Shown here one piece after another: positions 11,443 through 22,550 of a DNA stretch of 64,000 bases. Source of the DNA: Haberlea rhodopensis (lineage: Eukaryota > Streptophyta > Magnoliopsida > Lamiales > Gesneriaceae); NCBI GenBank assembly GCA_907163345.1, contig CAJQUN010000130.1, positions 806,001 to 870,000 on the forward strand, in the 5' to 3' direction. A program made the translations under genes and the position numbers. Under the pieces are notes generated by a model that saw nothing but the letters and a program-made list of their open reading frames with translations, made no database searches and was not told the DNA's origin. Each line of letters opens with the position of its first letter. The stretch's first letter is position 1.

Positions 11443-11652
11443 CGCGATCGATCGCCCATCACGGCGATCGATCGCCAAACCTCACTGTCCGAGACCAACA
11501 TTTTTCACCCTTCGGCGATCGATCGCCACCCCTGGCGCGATCGATCGCCACTCCCGCCGATCGATCGCCCAAGAGTGGCGATCGATCGCCAAATGCTTGA
11601 AAAGCCCACTGCCTGGGCGCGATCGATCGCCTGGAATGGGCGATCGATCGCC
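11443..11652. repeat. GATCGATC palindrome cluster (8 copies)
   Basis: Eight copies of CGATCGATCG, mostly as GCGATCGATCGC, in 210 bases with unequal spacers of about 10-35 bases. Short open frames rich in DRSP/RSIA across it result from the palindrome and are not evidence of a protein. Confidence 0.9.
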
Positions 11653-12392
11653 AACCCCTGTTACCCGAAAAACCTCCATTTTTGCACCTCAAAACCATTC
11701 CAACCCATTCCAACACTTATACAATCAATCAACAACATAAATATCAACATAAACCACCAAAATACACCTTAAAACAACCATAAATCCAACCCCAAACAAA
11801 ACCACAATAACCCAACACAAACCCATTTCAAAACCTTTCAAAAATCATTTTAAACCCAATCTAAACACAATAAAAGTAATGGGGAGGTATTCATACCTCT
11901 TGGGGACTCCAAAACTCACACCAAATCCCACAAAGCAAGTTTTTTGAAGGTTTTCTCTTCAACCCTAAGCACCAACTCGAAAATGGGGAAAGAAAGGGTT
12001 TGGTGGTGGTTTTTGGGGAAAGTAAGAGTGATGGTTGGAAGGGTGGGATGGGGTCTAAGTGGTTTAATTAAACCAATTGCATTCCATAAATTACCATGGT
12101 GTATAAAACACCCCAACATGATATTTTTCAAAGCATTAAACCAAATGCATCAAAATATCAATTAAACACATGATTTCTAATTAATTGCTAACCAAGGCAA
12201 ATAAATCATGTTCCCAACAATTTACCCAACATGCACCACATGTACCCTGAAATGCATTCCCGGGTCACCCTATCCACATGACCATGCATTTCCATATGAT
12301 AAATAAATCCAATGCATAATTAATTACCACATAATTAATCATATAAGCACAATTATTGCCCAAATGCAATTAACCATTTCGGGGATGTCACA

Positions 12393-12408
12393 ATACTCCC
12401 CTACTTAT
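12393..12408 (-). other. Polypurine tract of the nested Tekay-type element
   Basis: On the minus strand ataagtaggggagtat directly precedes the 3' LTR. A hairpin GATTTCG-AGGA-CGAAATC lies just upstream at 12411-12428. Confidence 0.85.
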
Positions 12409-12426
12409 AAGATTTCGTCCTCGAAA

Positions 12427-13905
12427 TCACATGCACTTACCCCAAAAGGAAACTAAACATAAACACATACCAGAGAATAGTTCCGGGTAGTGCTGCACCA
12501 TATGCCGCTCCGTCTCCCACGTAGCCTCCTCGACACCCCTGCGATCCCACTGAACCTTGATCATAGGTATCACTTTGTTCCGAAGTCTACGGTCTGCTCG
12601 ATCCAAAATTCTGACAGGCCGTTACACATAAGACACATCGGACTCTAACTGAACTTCGGAAGGCTGTAACACATGCGACGGATCCGGCTCATACTTCCGC
12701 AGCATCGATACATGAAACACATCATGTATCCCAGATAAAGAAGGCGGCAAGGCCAGTCGGTAAGCTAAGGTGCCAATGCGCTGCAAGATCTCGTACGGTC
12801 CAACATACCTCGGAGACAGTTTCCCGCGCATCCCAAATCGCACAACGCCTCTGAAAGGCGAGATCTTCAAGAAGACCTTATCTCCCAACTGAAATTCCAA
12901 CGGTCTCCGCCGTTTATTTGCATAAGCTGCCTGTCTGTCCTGGGCCGCTTTCATTTTCTGCCTTATCGTCTTTATCTTTTCTTCCATCTCCCGAATCAAT
13001 TCCGGTCCTCCGACCGATTTGCGGTCCAAATCATCCCAACACAAGGGTGATCTACACCGTCTGCCATAAAGAGCTTCAAACGGAGCCATCTGAATACTCG
13101 CCTGGTAGCTATTGTTATAAGAAAACTCTACCAAAGGCACTGAATCCTGCCAAGAGGCATCGAACTCCAAAAGACAAGCTCTTAACATGTCCTCGAGCGT
13201 CTGAATAGTGCGCTCGGTCTGGCCATCCGTCTGAGGATGATAAGCAGTACTCAATCTGACTTCAGTTCCCAAGGCTGACTGAAGGCCTTCCCAGAAATGA
13301 GATGTGAATCGCGGATCTCGATCTGACACTATGGAAACGGGGATCCCATGCAATCTCACCACATCTCTAATATACAACTGCGCCATCCTCAAAAATGTGA
13401 AAGTCATGCTATAGGGGATAAAATGAGCCACCTTGGTCAATCGATCCACAATCACCCAAATAGCATCGAAGCCTGAAGCACTCCTCGGCAAATGAGTCAC
13501 GAAGTCCATGGAAATGTGCTCCCACTTCCACTTCGGTATCTCCAAGCTTCTCAACTCGCCGCCAGGTCTCTGTCTCTCTGCCTTAACCTGCTGGCAGATC
13601 AAACACCTCTTTACAAAAGCGACGACATCAGACTTCATCCTTTTCCACCAAAACTGACCACGCAGATCTCTGTACATCTTCTTCCCTCCTGGGTGGATGC
13701 TAAGTCTGCTACTGTGAGCTCGCTCCAAGATCCCTTTACGCAGCTCCGGCGTACTCGGAACCACCCAACGGTCACCCATTCTCAAAGACCCGTCATCGGC
13801 CACTCTGAACTTCGTTGGCTGACCAAGATGTACTACAGATAACCACCTCTGAACCTCATCATCTGCCCTCTGAGCTCTCCTGATGTTCTCATAGATATCT
13901 GGCTC
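12427..13905 (-). pseudogene. Tekay-type pol, integrase and chromodomain part (broken)
   Basis: The minus-strand frame covers the integrase zinc finger (HPGGKKMYRDL, CLICQQVK), core D,D,E (SMDFVTHLP; VSDRDPRFTSHF; DGQTERTIQTLEDML), the GPY-type module (YVGPYEILQRIGTLAYRL) and VFHVSMLRKYEPDPSH. A TAA stop at 12622-12624 replaces a glutamate codon of the plus-strand relative at 52866. The chromodomain (RPVRILD, KVQWDRRGVEEATWE, HYPELF) stays in frame downstream until TGA at 12427-12429. A product made here would be an integrase without its chromodomain. The frame joins the upstream gag-RT frame only through a frameshift near 13905. Confidence 0.9.
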
Positions 13906-16900
13906 AGCTCAATGTCAAAATCATAGCCCAGATGGCAATAGGAGGTCATCATGGCTGACAAATGAATGACGTCCTCAGCAGAACTCCTCACTTTCCGGCT
14001 CAGAGCATCTGCTGTCAAATTGGCTTTTCCGGGATGGTACTCGATCTCGCAATCATAGTCCTTGAGTAGGTCCATCCATCTCCTCTGCCTCATGTTCAGC
14101 TCCGCTTGAGTGAATAAAAACTTGAGGCTCTTGTGATCCGTGTATATGGTGAATGAAGTCCCATATAAGTAATGTCTCCAGATCTTCAGGGCGAAGATGA
14201 TAGCCGCCAATTCCAAGTCATGAACTGGATATCTGGTCTCATGCGGCTTCAAATGCCTCGATGCATAAGCTACCACATGCTTATCTTGCATCAGAACACA
14301 CCCAAGGCCCTGCAGTGATGCATCAGTATACAGAACAAATCTGGAGTTCTCCGTAGGGATCACTAACACTGGCGCCGTCGTCAACCGGTGCTTTAATTCC
14401 TGGAAGCTCTCCTCACAAGCTTCTGACCAAAAGAAAGGCACTCCCTTCTGAGTCAACTGCGTCAACGGCTTGGCAATCTTCGAAAAGCCCTCGACAAAGC
14501 GTCGATAATACCCGGCCAAACCAAGAAAACTGCGGATCTCAGGCACTGAAGTGGGGGCAGCCCACTCCATCACAGCCTCGATCTTCTTGGGATCTACAGA
14601 TATCCCGCTGCTCGATATGACATGCCCCAGAAACACTACACTGCTCAGCCAAAATTCACACTTACTGAGCTTAGCATACAACTGATGCTCTCTGAGAATC
14701 TGAAGCACTGTCCTCAAGTGTCTCACATGTTCCTCCTCACTCCGGGAGTAGATGAGAATGTCGTCAATAAACACAATGACGAACTGATCAAGATACGGCT
14801 GAAACACTCTGTTCATCAGACTCATAAAGACTGCTGGAGCATTCGTCACGCCAAACAGCATTACTAGGAACTCATAATGTCCATATCGGGTCCGGAACGC
14901 TGTCTTCTGCACATCTTCCTCTCTGACTCGAATCTGATGATACCCGGATCTCAAATCAATCTTGCTATACACCCTTGTACCTTGCAACTGATCAAACAGA
15001 TCGTCGATCCTTGGAAGAGGATACTTGTTCTTCACTGTAGCCTTATTCAGCTGCCGGTAATCGATACACAACCGCATCGAACCGTCCTTCTTCTTCACAA
15101 AGAGGACTGGTGCGCCCCATGGCGACACGCTCGGGCGTATATATCCCTTGTCCAGCAGATCCTGCAACTGTTCTTTCAACTCTCTCAACTCAGCCGGTGC
15201 CATCCTATAAGGTGCACGAGAGATAGCGGATGTCCCTGGCAGCAACTCGATTCCAAACTCAACTTCCCTAGCCGGTGGAAATCCTGGGATCTCTTCTGGG
15301 AATACATCAGCAAACTCTGCTACCACTGGTACATCCTCAACTCTTAGTTCTTTACTGTTCCCAGACGTGTCCACGGCATAAATGAGATAGCCCGTGTGAC
15401 CACGTTCCAATAGCTGAGTCATCTTGATCGCTGAAATCAACGGAATCTTCGCACGAGAACCGTTGCCATAGAAGGTCCACTGACTGCCCAACTCAGGTCT
15501 GAACTTTACTGTCCTCTGTCGGCAATCTACCACTGCCTGATATCTGTTCAGAATATCAATACCCAAGATGCAGTCGAAGTCTGACATGCCCAACACAATC
15601 AAGTCTGACCTTAATTCGTTGCCCTCAAAATAAATGAGGCAGTCTGTCATGAACTGATCAGCAACGACATTTCTTCCAGTGGGTGTCGAGACAAGGAGAG
15701 GCGTGGGTAAAGAAGACGTGCGCATATGGTGTCTTTCCACAAAACCCACAGATACAAAAGAATGGGAGGCACCTGTATCGATCAAAATAAAAGCAGGGTA
15801 CGTAAATAAATGACACGTACCGGCGATCACCTCCTCTGGGGCTGCCTGGGCCTGCTCCCTTGTCAGTGCATACACCTGTCCCTGGGGTGGTCCTGCTGTC
15901 TGACCTCCCGATGGTCGAGGCCCAAACTGCTGCCTCTGCAGCACTGTCCTATCCTCAAACCTCGGCATGTTGCCCTGAAACTCAGACTGTCCTCCCCGTG
16001 TGGGGCAATACCGAGCGATGTGGCCCATCTTGCCACAGATATAACATGCAGGACACTTGTTTGAAGAATGTGGCCCTCCATAATTGTTGCACCTCGGCTC
16101 TCCCGGCCTATCCCCTTGTGAAGATCCTCGATTGTCCGACCAATTGCCCTTCTTGCCATCCTGTTTCTGACCAAAGTACTTCTTTCCACCAAAGCGTGAA
16201 GATGAAGAGGCACCACGGGGTTTAAATGGCTCTCCTCGAGGCCTCAAGCTGTCATTGGTCTGCCTCTGTTGCGGTACCGGTGGTGGCATAGTACTAGCAT
16301 AAGCTCCCACTCCTAGCTCGGCAAGCTCCGCCCTTGTGAGAGCGTCATCAAAAGAAGTTGGGTTATTAGTGATAACCCGGTCATAGAGCTCCGGTCGCAA
16401 TCCTTTCATAAAGTTCCTCATCTTAGCGTGTCCACTGGTGGCAATGTGGGGAACGTACCTCAGCAACGAAGAGTACCGTGTGGCATAGTCTGCCACTGTC
16501 ATGTTCCCCTGTTTCAGACTTGTAAATTCATCCTCCTTCGTTTGTCTCGCCGCAGCGGAGAAATACCGATTCAGAAACCTAGTCCTGAAGAGTGTCCAAT
16601 CAATCACAGCACCCAGTGCTCTCATTTCCATTACTGTGCTCCTCCACCACATCAGAGGTTTCTTGGCTAATTGAAACTCCCCCAGCCTCAGCCAAGCTGT
16701 CACAGCACAAGGAGCCGATACAAAGATCTGCTCAAGTCTTTCCAGCCACTCTTCAGCCTCTTCTCCGGACTCTGTCCCCTCAAACCGGGGCGGATGATAA
16801 GATAGAAATTGTGTCAGACTGATCTCACCCGGTAGCAATAACTGAACCACTGGTTCCATGCCTACGGCCGGTGGAGGTAGAGGGTTCGCCTGTCCGATAC

Positions 16901-16946
16901 TTGCATTCACACTACCCACATCTCCAACTTCCTCATTAGCAGCCAT
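13905..16946 (-). pseudogene. Tekay-type gag-protease-RT-RNase H (one long frame, broken at its 3' end)
   Basis: Gag starts at the ATG at 16944-16946 (MAANEEVGDVGS), chosen because relatives at 48527 and 56265 start at the same place and a splice-acceptor-like CAG precedes it by one base. In order: gag with SLTQFLSYHPPRFEG and EEWLERLEQIF; zinc knuckle CYICGKMGHIARYC; protease LIDTGASHSFVS; RT with LYSKIDLRSGYHQIRV-like wording (VYSKIDL) and catalytic FIDD; RNase H with YTDASLQG, DLELAA, YTDHKSL and ADALSRK. About 1000 residues are uninterrupted. After FDIEL the frame leaves the homologous track: a short out-of-frame deletion near 13905 removes the VRVSTLL linker and shifts into the integrase frame. 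Confidence 0.93.
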
Positions 16947-17143
16947 GCTGTAATACAAATGTTAACAACAATTCCAAAGCAGTATATATGTTATGCCGTT
17001 AGATAACAGGAATGAGAATACGCATGTTAGTATAACAGAATATACATCAATATGCACCACATGCATAAACATGCTTCAAATGTAAGCACCTAGCCAAACA
17101 TGCTAAGGCTACCCTTCACTCGTTCCCGGGTTCTCTAACCACT

Positions 17144-17155
17144 GCTCTGATACCA
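17144..17155 (-). other. Primer binding site, tRNA-iMet type
   Basis: The minus strand reads TGGTATCAGAGC four bases after the 5' LTR end at 17160. Confidence 0.88.
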
Positions 17156-17709
17156 CTAATGTAAGGACCCTAATCTTTAAGTGCGGAATCAAGGCATAAT
17201 AGATCTAATATAAATGATCAGAGTGAGAAATAACGTGTTGAGTTTATGAGCTTAAGCATTACATGCCAAAAATAAGGACTACCAAAAATTGATTAATTAC
17301 ATTCCCCATCAAATGAATGTTATCAACTAGTTTTACACTACTCCTAGAGTAGACACTAGGCAAAACAATCCTGTCCTTCAATTCACAAAAGCATCCTCAA
17401 GCTCACTGTCTCAACCCGTCTAGCCATTCTATCATGCCAAACGTGTACCTACAAGGACAACCCCCAAACATGAGCAATAATAATCATTCATATTCAACAC
17501 AATATGAAGATAAAGCGTAAATGCATAATCATAATAAAACACTTCCTGTTTTCCCCATGCATTCAAACGCTTCCCGTTTGGTTGTCCCTGTACCATAACT
17601 CATGAGTATAATCAATAGATTATTTTTAATGGTCTAAACATGTCATGAACATATATCATTTCATCAATACCAAATACTGATCACCAATCCCTAGTCTGTC
17701 CATCACAAT

Positions 17710-17895
17710 GTATTTTAATGCCCCTCGCTTATTTACATATAGGCGGCATAGGATAACCTCGCTTCAATGGACTGCGGGACTCCCACCCCTCGCCTCTCAT
17801 TGAGCGGCAAATACCCTTTCCTCGCCCTATATGATAACCACGCTCAAATGTGACATGCGGCGCTCCCACCCCTCGCTTCACATTTAGCGGAACCA
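17710..17895 (-). repeat. CCGC/GCGA hairpin array in LTR
   Basis: Same array as 10890-11075, with one or two substitutions (for example gacggc versus ggcggc near 17742). Confidence 0.55.
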
Positions 17896-18086
17896 AACCA
17901 AATAGCGGCAAGCATTAAAATCATCAAGGGATGACCATGACTCATGTGATATGCACCAATAATCATATGCATCTATAAACATCATGCATAACATGTATTT
18001 GCATCCACAATGCAATACCACATATATACTTGCATCCACAATGCATAAACAATAAGTATATAAGATACATGTACCGTTGGGTGCCC

Positions 18087-18106
18087 GTACGTCCACTACG
18101 TACCTT
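18087..18106 (-). promoter_or_regulatory. U5 splice-donor-like hairpin (5' LTR copy)
   Basis: AAG|GTACGT, loop AGTGG, then ACGTAC on the minus strand. It is the proposed donor of the leader intron 16948-18103. Confidence 0.5.
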
Positions 18107-18261
18107 TCCAAAATGTAGGATATGGTAGGACTTCAATGCCTTGGCTGTGTTGCCACCTGGGATGGTTCTACACATTCACACAAATCAATATTAGAACCCA
18201 ATAATAGTCCAATACCAAAAATCCTACAAAAAAAAATCCAAAAATACCATATTTTGGCCTT

Positions 18262-18472
18262 CGCGATCGATCGCCCATCACGGCGATCGATCGCCAAACC
18301 TCACTGTCCGAGACCAACAATTTTCACCCTTCGGCGATCGATCGCCACCCCTGGCGCGATCGATCGCCAGTCCCGCCGATCGATCGCCCAAGAGTGGCGA
18401 TCGATCGCCAAATGCTTGAAAAGCCCACTGCCTGGGCGCGATCGATCGCCTGGAATGGGCGATCGATCGCCA
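18262..18472. repeat. GATCGATC palindrome cluster (8 copies)
   Basis: Same eight copies and spacers as 11443-11652 in the other LTR. Confidence 0.9.
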
Positions 18473-19216
18473 ACCCCTGTTACCCGAAAAACCTCCATTT
18501 TTGCACCTCAAAACCATTCCAACCCATTCCAACACTTATACAATCAATCAACAACATAAATATCAACATAAACCACCAAAATACACCTTAAAACAACCAT
18601 AAATCCAACCCCCAAACAAAACCACAATAACCCAACACAACCCATTTCAAAACCTTTCAAAAATCATTTTAAACCCAATCTAAACACAATAAAAGCAATG
18701 GGGAGGTATTCATACCTCTTGGGGACTCCAAAACTCACACCAAATCCCACAAAGCAAGTTTTTTGAAGGTTTTCTCTTCAACCCTAAGCACCAACTCGAA
18801 AATGGGGAAAGAAAGGGTTTGGTGGTGGTTTTTGGGGAAAGTAAGAGTGATGGTTGGAAGGGTGGGATGGGGTCTAAGTGGTTTAATTAAACCAATTGCA
18901 TTCCATAAATTACCATGGTGTATAAAACACCCCAACATGATATTTTCCAAAGCATTAAACCAAATGCATCAAAATATCAATTAAACACATGATTTCTAAT
19001 TAATTGCTAACCAAGGCAAATAAATCATGTTCCCAACAATTTACCCAACATGCACCACATGTACCCTGAAATGCATTCCCGGGTCACCCTATCCACATGA
19101 CCATGCATTTCCATATGATAAATAAATCCAATGCATAATTAATTACCACATAATTAATCATATAAGCACAATTATTGCCCAAATGCAATTAACCATTTCG
19201 GGGATGTCACACGTAT

Positions 19217-19815
19217 GCTCATGGTTTGGAATTGTTCCTGTAGGGACACTATGACGTGGAAAGGCTAAGGCCATGGTTGAAAGACACGAAACGGTAACCT
19301 GCGTTTTATATACATCATGAATTATGCATTGTGGTTGCATGTGTACATGTAGTGATGATTTTAATGCTTTGCCGCCAAATGTTGAAGCGAGGGGTGGGAG
19401 TACCGCATGTCGCATTTGAGCGAGGTGCATTAAAATACACTCATGATGATGTATGTTGGTATATGGATTATGCTTTGTGATGCAGGTATGGATGAAATAC
19501 TTGGTGAATATCCCATGAGTCATTGTTATGGATGAGTGATGATTTTAAATGCTTGCCGCTATTTATTATTTTGTGCCGCTAAAATGTGAAGCGAGGGGTG
19601 GGAGCGCCGCATGTCACATTGAAGCGTGGTTAGCATATGAGGCGAGGAAAGAATATTTGCCGCTAAAATGTGAGGCGAGGGGTGGGAGCGCCGCATGTCC
19701 ATTTAAGCGAGGTTATTCTATGCCGCCTATATGTGAAGCGAGGGGTGGGAGTACCACATGTTTTATTTGAGCGAGGGGCATTAAAATACACTACCGTGAC
19801 AATGACTAGGGATCG
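19217..19815 (+). mobile_element. Internal region of the 7438 element derived from Tekay-like LTR sequence
   Basis: About 19217-19300 (gctcatgg, gttcctgtaggg, aaggctaagg) matches the end of Tekay-type LTRs near 48020-48080. About 19370-19785 carries the GCGAGGGGTGGGAG and GCCGC units of the LTR array at 10890-11075, on the opposite strand. A non-coding internal domain thus contains pieces like another family's LTR. No open frame is convincing. Confidence 0.55.
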
Positions 19816-19819
19816 ACTA

Positions 19820-20310
19820 TATTGACTGGCGATGGTTCAAGCCGCCATGTATATTGATAGCGACGGTTCATTCCGCTATATTGATTGGCAATGGTTCTTG
19901 CCGCCATGTATATTGATAGCGACGGTTCATTCCGCTATATTGACTGGCGATGGTTTGCCGCCATGTATATTGATAGCGACGGTTCATTCCGCTATATTGA
20001 TTGGCGATGGTTCTTGCCGCCATGTATATTGATAGCGATGGTTCATTCCGCTATATTGATTGGCGATGGTTCTTGCCGCCATGTGTATTGATAGCGATGC
20101 CTCTTTCCGCTATTATGTGGACGATGATTCATGCTCAGGTGTATAGCGAGGTTTCATACCACTTATTATATGACGAGGTATCATGCCGTCGATTCTATAA
20201 CGATGGATTGTGCCGCTATGTACTCAGCACAGGATTTTGCCGCCTTCGAGCGATGGGTGCTGACTACGTACTATTATCGAGCGACGGAGACAGGTATGCC
20301 GCTATATTGA
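19820..20310 (+). repeat. Minisatellite of alternating hairpins
   Basis: Units of about 33-36 bases alternate between TAGCG-n-CGCTA (for example tagcgacggttcattccgcta) and TGGCG-n-CGCCA (for example tggcgatggttcttgccgcca). It is regular to about 20110, then degenerate (tgacgag, ccgtcg and tgccgctat units). The A-T pair of one unit is a G-C pair in the other, so each unit keeps its stem. Open frames across it (YIDSDGSFRYIDW and the like) are products of the repeat. Confidence 0.75.
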
Positions 20311-22518
20311 TAGCGATGAGGTATGGAATATTACTTGTGTTAGCATTATTGTGGATATTATTTGTTGCTATATATATGCCATGTGTTTGACGATTAGATT
20401 ATGGATGTCGTGTATTGACATGTACCGTCGTATGTTTGACGATGTTAGTTGGATGTCATATGTTGACATATGCCGTCACGGGATGACGATGACATAGTTG
20501 ATGTTCTATGTAGACGTGTGGCGTCGTTTTGATGATTAATACATTTATGTTATGTATTTGGTTATATGGTTTGAGTGCCTTGGTGAGCACATGGTAGTGT
20601 CTGGGTCACTAGTTGACGAGACCTTTTTGCCGAACAGGTTTGCTCGGTGGAGTATTGGATGTATTGTACCGGTAAATGTACCACATCATGTTATAGAGTT
20701 AAATAATTGTCGAGCAATGATACCCTTGGGTATGCTCGTTGGTTTGGCTAGGGCCAAGTGTTTGGTGGTAAGAGTAGTCATTGAGGAAACTACTCGCTTG
20801 TGTTGTGACGTAGGGTAGACATGGTTGCACCCACCCTAAGGGTGTGGGATAAATCATATTGGATTATGATTGCATCTTAAGTGAGCAAGGACACCGGGTT
20901 GTCCATTGTGCTTGGTATTTTAGAGATATGTTGGGCGATGACCCATTACTCTAACGGTTTGTACGGTATGGCATACCGAGATGGAACATATGGTTTGTTG
21001 GTGGACTTGATATGAGCCTATGGAGACAGCACTTTGCTAGCCAGATATCGTAGTGTTGATATAATGTGCTTGTTGGAGCCATGATACTGCACGTTGGAAC
21101 CGAGTTTGGTGAATCGTATGATGATACGTTGAAGACTTTTGGCAGGCTTTTGATTGTCCATTTGTAGTATGATGTTTGAGGCATGTGACACCCCATGAGA
21201 ACGTTTATACGTCTTTTGTTTTGAGGGACTTGTCTGGGACAGCTCATAATGTTGAAGTACCAACAAGAGAGTCATCAAGTCGTTGTTGACTCGATCTGGG
21301 GAATCCGTGTATTTGGGATGCAATGGGTGTTAATGTATCCAGTTTTTCCGAACGATGGTTCGAGACTAGTGAATCTCGAGTTCGATAGCACTTCCCTTGT
21401 GGGGAATGAGGTAGTATTATACCTATTTGGGAATCTTTGAAGGATTCGGTAAGTTGGTACGTGTGGTGTTGATTTTGGGAATCACGCCGTGTTGTTGATC
21501 GTCGATTATCATTCTCCACTGCAATGGAATGACTCAGAATTGACAGTTGTGTTTGGGGGCTTAGGGGTATGTTGTAGATACCCGAGCCAAGTGCATTGAG
21601 TATGCATGTGATGTCCGTGCTTAGGCAGGTATACCGGTGAGTATACGGATGCCAGTTATTGATTTCCTTTTGTCAAGCATAGAGTATGCTATTTTTTTTG
21701 GATGGTTAAATCTCTGATGAGAGATATGGAACACCTTGAGATTGGGAATCTCCATGGCACGATTATTATGAGATACAATCGTGAAGTTGGTTGACTCCCT
21801 TTGAGGAGGGATTATCTTGCGAGGATTGAGATGTTTCCTTATTGGTGTTTTCCTCCGAGTTATGCGATAGCCTTCCTAAGTTTGGATTGTTAAATCCTAG
21901 GATTATTAAGGGATGGCAGGAATTCGGATTTGTTGGGTGTCGCTGTCGACACAAACGTTGAGGATGCATTGAGTTTATTGCATGTCCTTCAGAATTTGAA
22001 ATTCTGTGGAGTCTCGGTTGTTTATTTATGATCAGGATGTGATTCTTGGAATATATGGAGGTGGACATCTTGTGAGATGTATTCGGGTGTGGATCGGTGG
22101 CCGTAAGTTGCCCGATCCGAGTTGCAGAGGGTGCAACTGCTCCTTGGATGGAAGTGGTCTGTGTAGCAGGAACCAGGTTTGGTATGTGTACACCGCGGTA
22201 TACTAATGTTTTCCCCCGTAACGATGTATGTTAGACATCGTGAGTCATGATAGAGATGTCTTTGAATGATATCTACGATGGAATCGGGAGCAATTCGAAT
22301 CCTTGCAGTTCCAGTTGACTGACTGCTTTTGGATTATTAGCGTTGAGTGGTGCTGACGCTCTTGGACGTTATGTTGGTTTTGGTGTGTCGCTCTGTTTCA
22401 GAGTTTGATGTGAGGTAAGTATCCTCGCGTTTATTAAGACGATTCTGATATGGTCAGGAATCGAGGTTATGGCTTCATGTTGTTGTGTAGCCCGGGTGTT
22501 ACGTGATACACCGGTGCT
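20311..22518 (+). mobile_element. 3' internal region of the 7438 element, non-coding
   Basis: About 2.2 kb without an open frame longer than about 100 codons on either strand and without recognisable gag/pol motifs. Near 20400-20500 two more short inverted pairs occur (ATGTC...GACAT). Short stretches could be decayed pol, but I could not match any domain with confidence. Confidence 0.6.
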
Positions 22519-22550
22519 AATTTCGAGGACGAAATTCTTTTAGTGGGGGA
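22519..22550 (+). other. PPT-proximal hairpin and polypurine tract
   Basis: Hairpin AATTTCG-AGGA-CGAAATT at 22519-22536, then tagtggggga at 22541-22550 just before the right LTR. The hairpin has the same loop as the Tekay-type ones, but its outer pair is A-T instead of G-C. Confidence 0.8.

Larger units (their letters stand above)
10340..12392 (-). repeat. 3' LTR of the nested Tekay-type element
   Basis: Minus-strand termini are TGTGACATCCCC and GGGTCCTTACA. It contains the hairpin array (10890-11075), the donor hairpin (11267-11286) and eight GATC palindromes (11443-11652). It is nearly identical to 17160-19211. Confidence 0.95.
16948..18103 (-). other. Predicted leader intron: donor in U5, acceptor at the gag ATG
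   Basis: On the minus strand the donor is AAG|GTACGT at 18104/18103. The acceptor is ttgtattacag ending at 16948, one base before the gag ATG, with a branch-like gttaac about 15 bases upstream. The predicted intron is 1156 nt and contains the rest of U5, the hairpin array, the LTR end and the PBS. Two other Tekay-type copies have the same arrangement (1097 nt, and 1209 nt after removing an insertion). Splicing itself is not visible in genomic DNA. Confidence 0.45.
10340..19211 (-). mobile_element. Tekay-type (chromovirus) Ty3/gypsy element, complete, TSD cgtat
   Basis: The LTRs are 10340-12392 and 17160-19211 (2053 and 2052 bp), flanked by cgtat at 10335-10339 and 19212-19216. On the minus strand the order is 5' LTR (17160-19211), PBS, gag, protease, RT, RNase H, integrase, chromodomain, PPT, 3' LTR. 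The domain order and the C-terminal chromodomain place it in the chromoviruses, and the RT/integrase wording and long LTRs fit Tekay/Del. The LTRs differ at few sites, so it is young, but the polyprotein has one frameshift/deletion and one stop. It sits in the internal region of the 7438 element. Confidence 0.95.
17160..19211 (-). repeat. 5' LTR of the nested Tekay-type element
   Basis: 2052 bp, nearly identical to 10340-12392 and oriented with its 3' end next to the PBS. It carries the hairpin array (17710-17895), the donor hairpin (18087-18106) and eight GATC palindromes (18262-18472). A possible TATA-like ttttatac lies on the minus strand near 18920, which would put the GATC cluster about 450-650 bases into the transcript. 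Confidence 0.95.

Noticed and set aside
11443..11652. Palindrome cluster as a CRISPR-like array
   Set aside because: The spacers are of unequal length and are themselves part of the LTR, identical in both LTRs. The setting is plant retrotransposon DNA without cas genes.
11302..11772. Open frames with repeated DRSP, RSIA and AIDR across GATC clusters (also 18122-18559, 32834-33290, 36385-36770, 38057-38557, 53664-54167)
   Set aside because: The palindrome GCGATCGATCGC lacks stop codons in several frames on both strands, so long repetitive frames arise automatically. There is no start context, homology or conserved length.
19832..20390. Overlapping repetitive frames with YIDSDGSFRYIDW-type units
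   Set aside because: They are translations of the hairpin minisatellite in three frames; nothing suggests selection on the protein.
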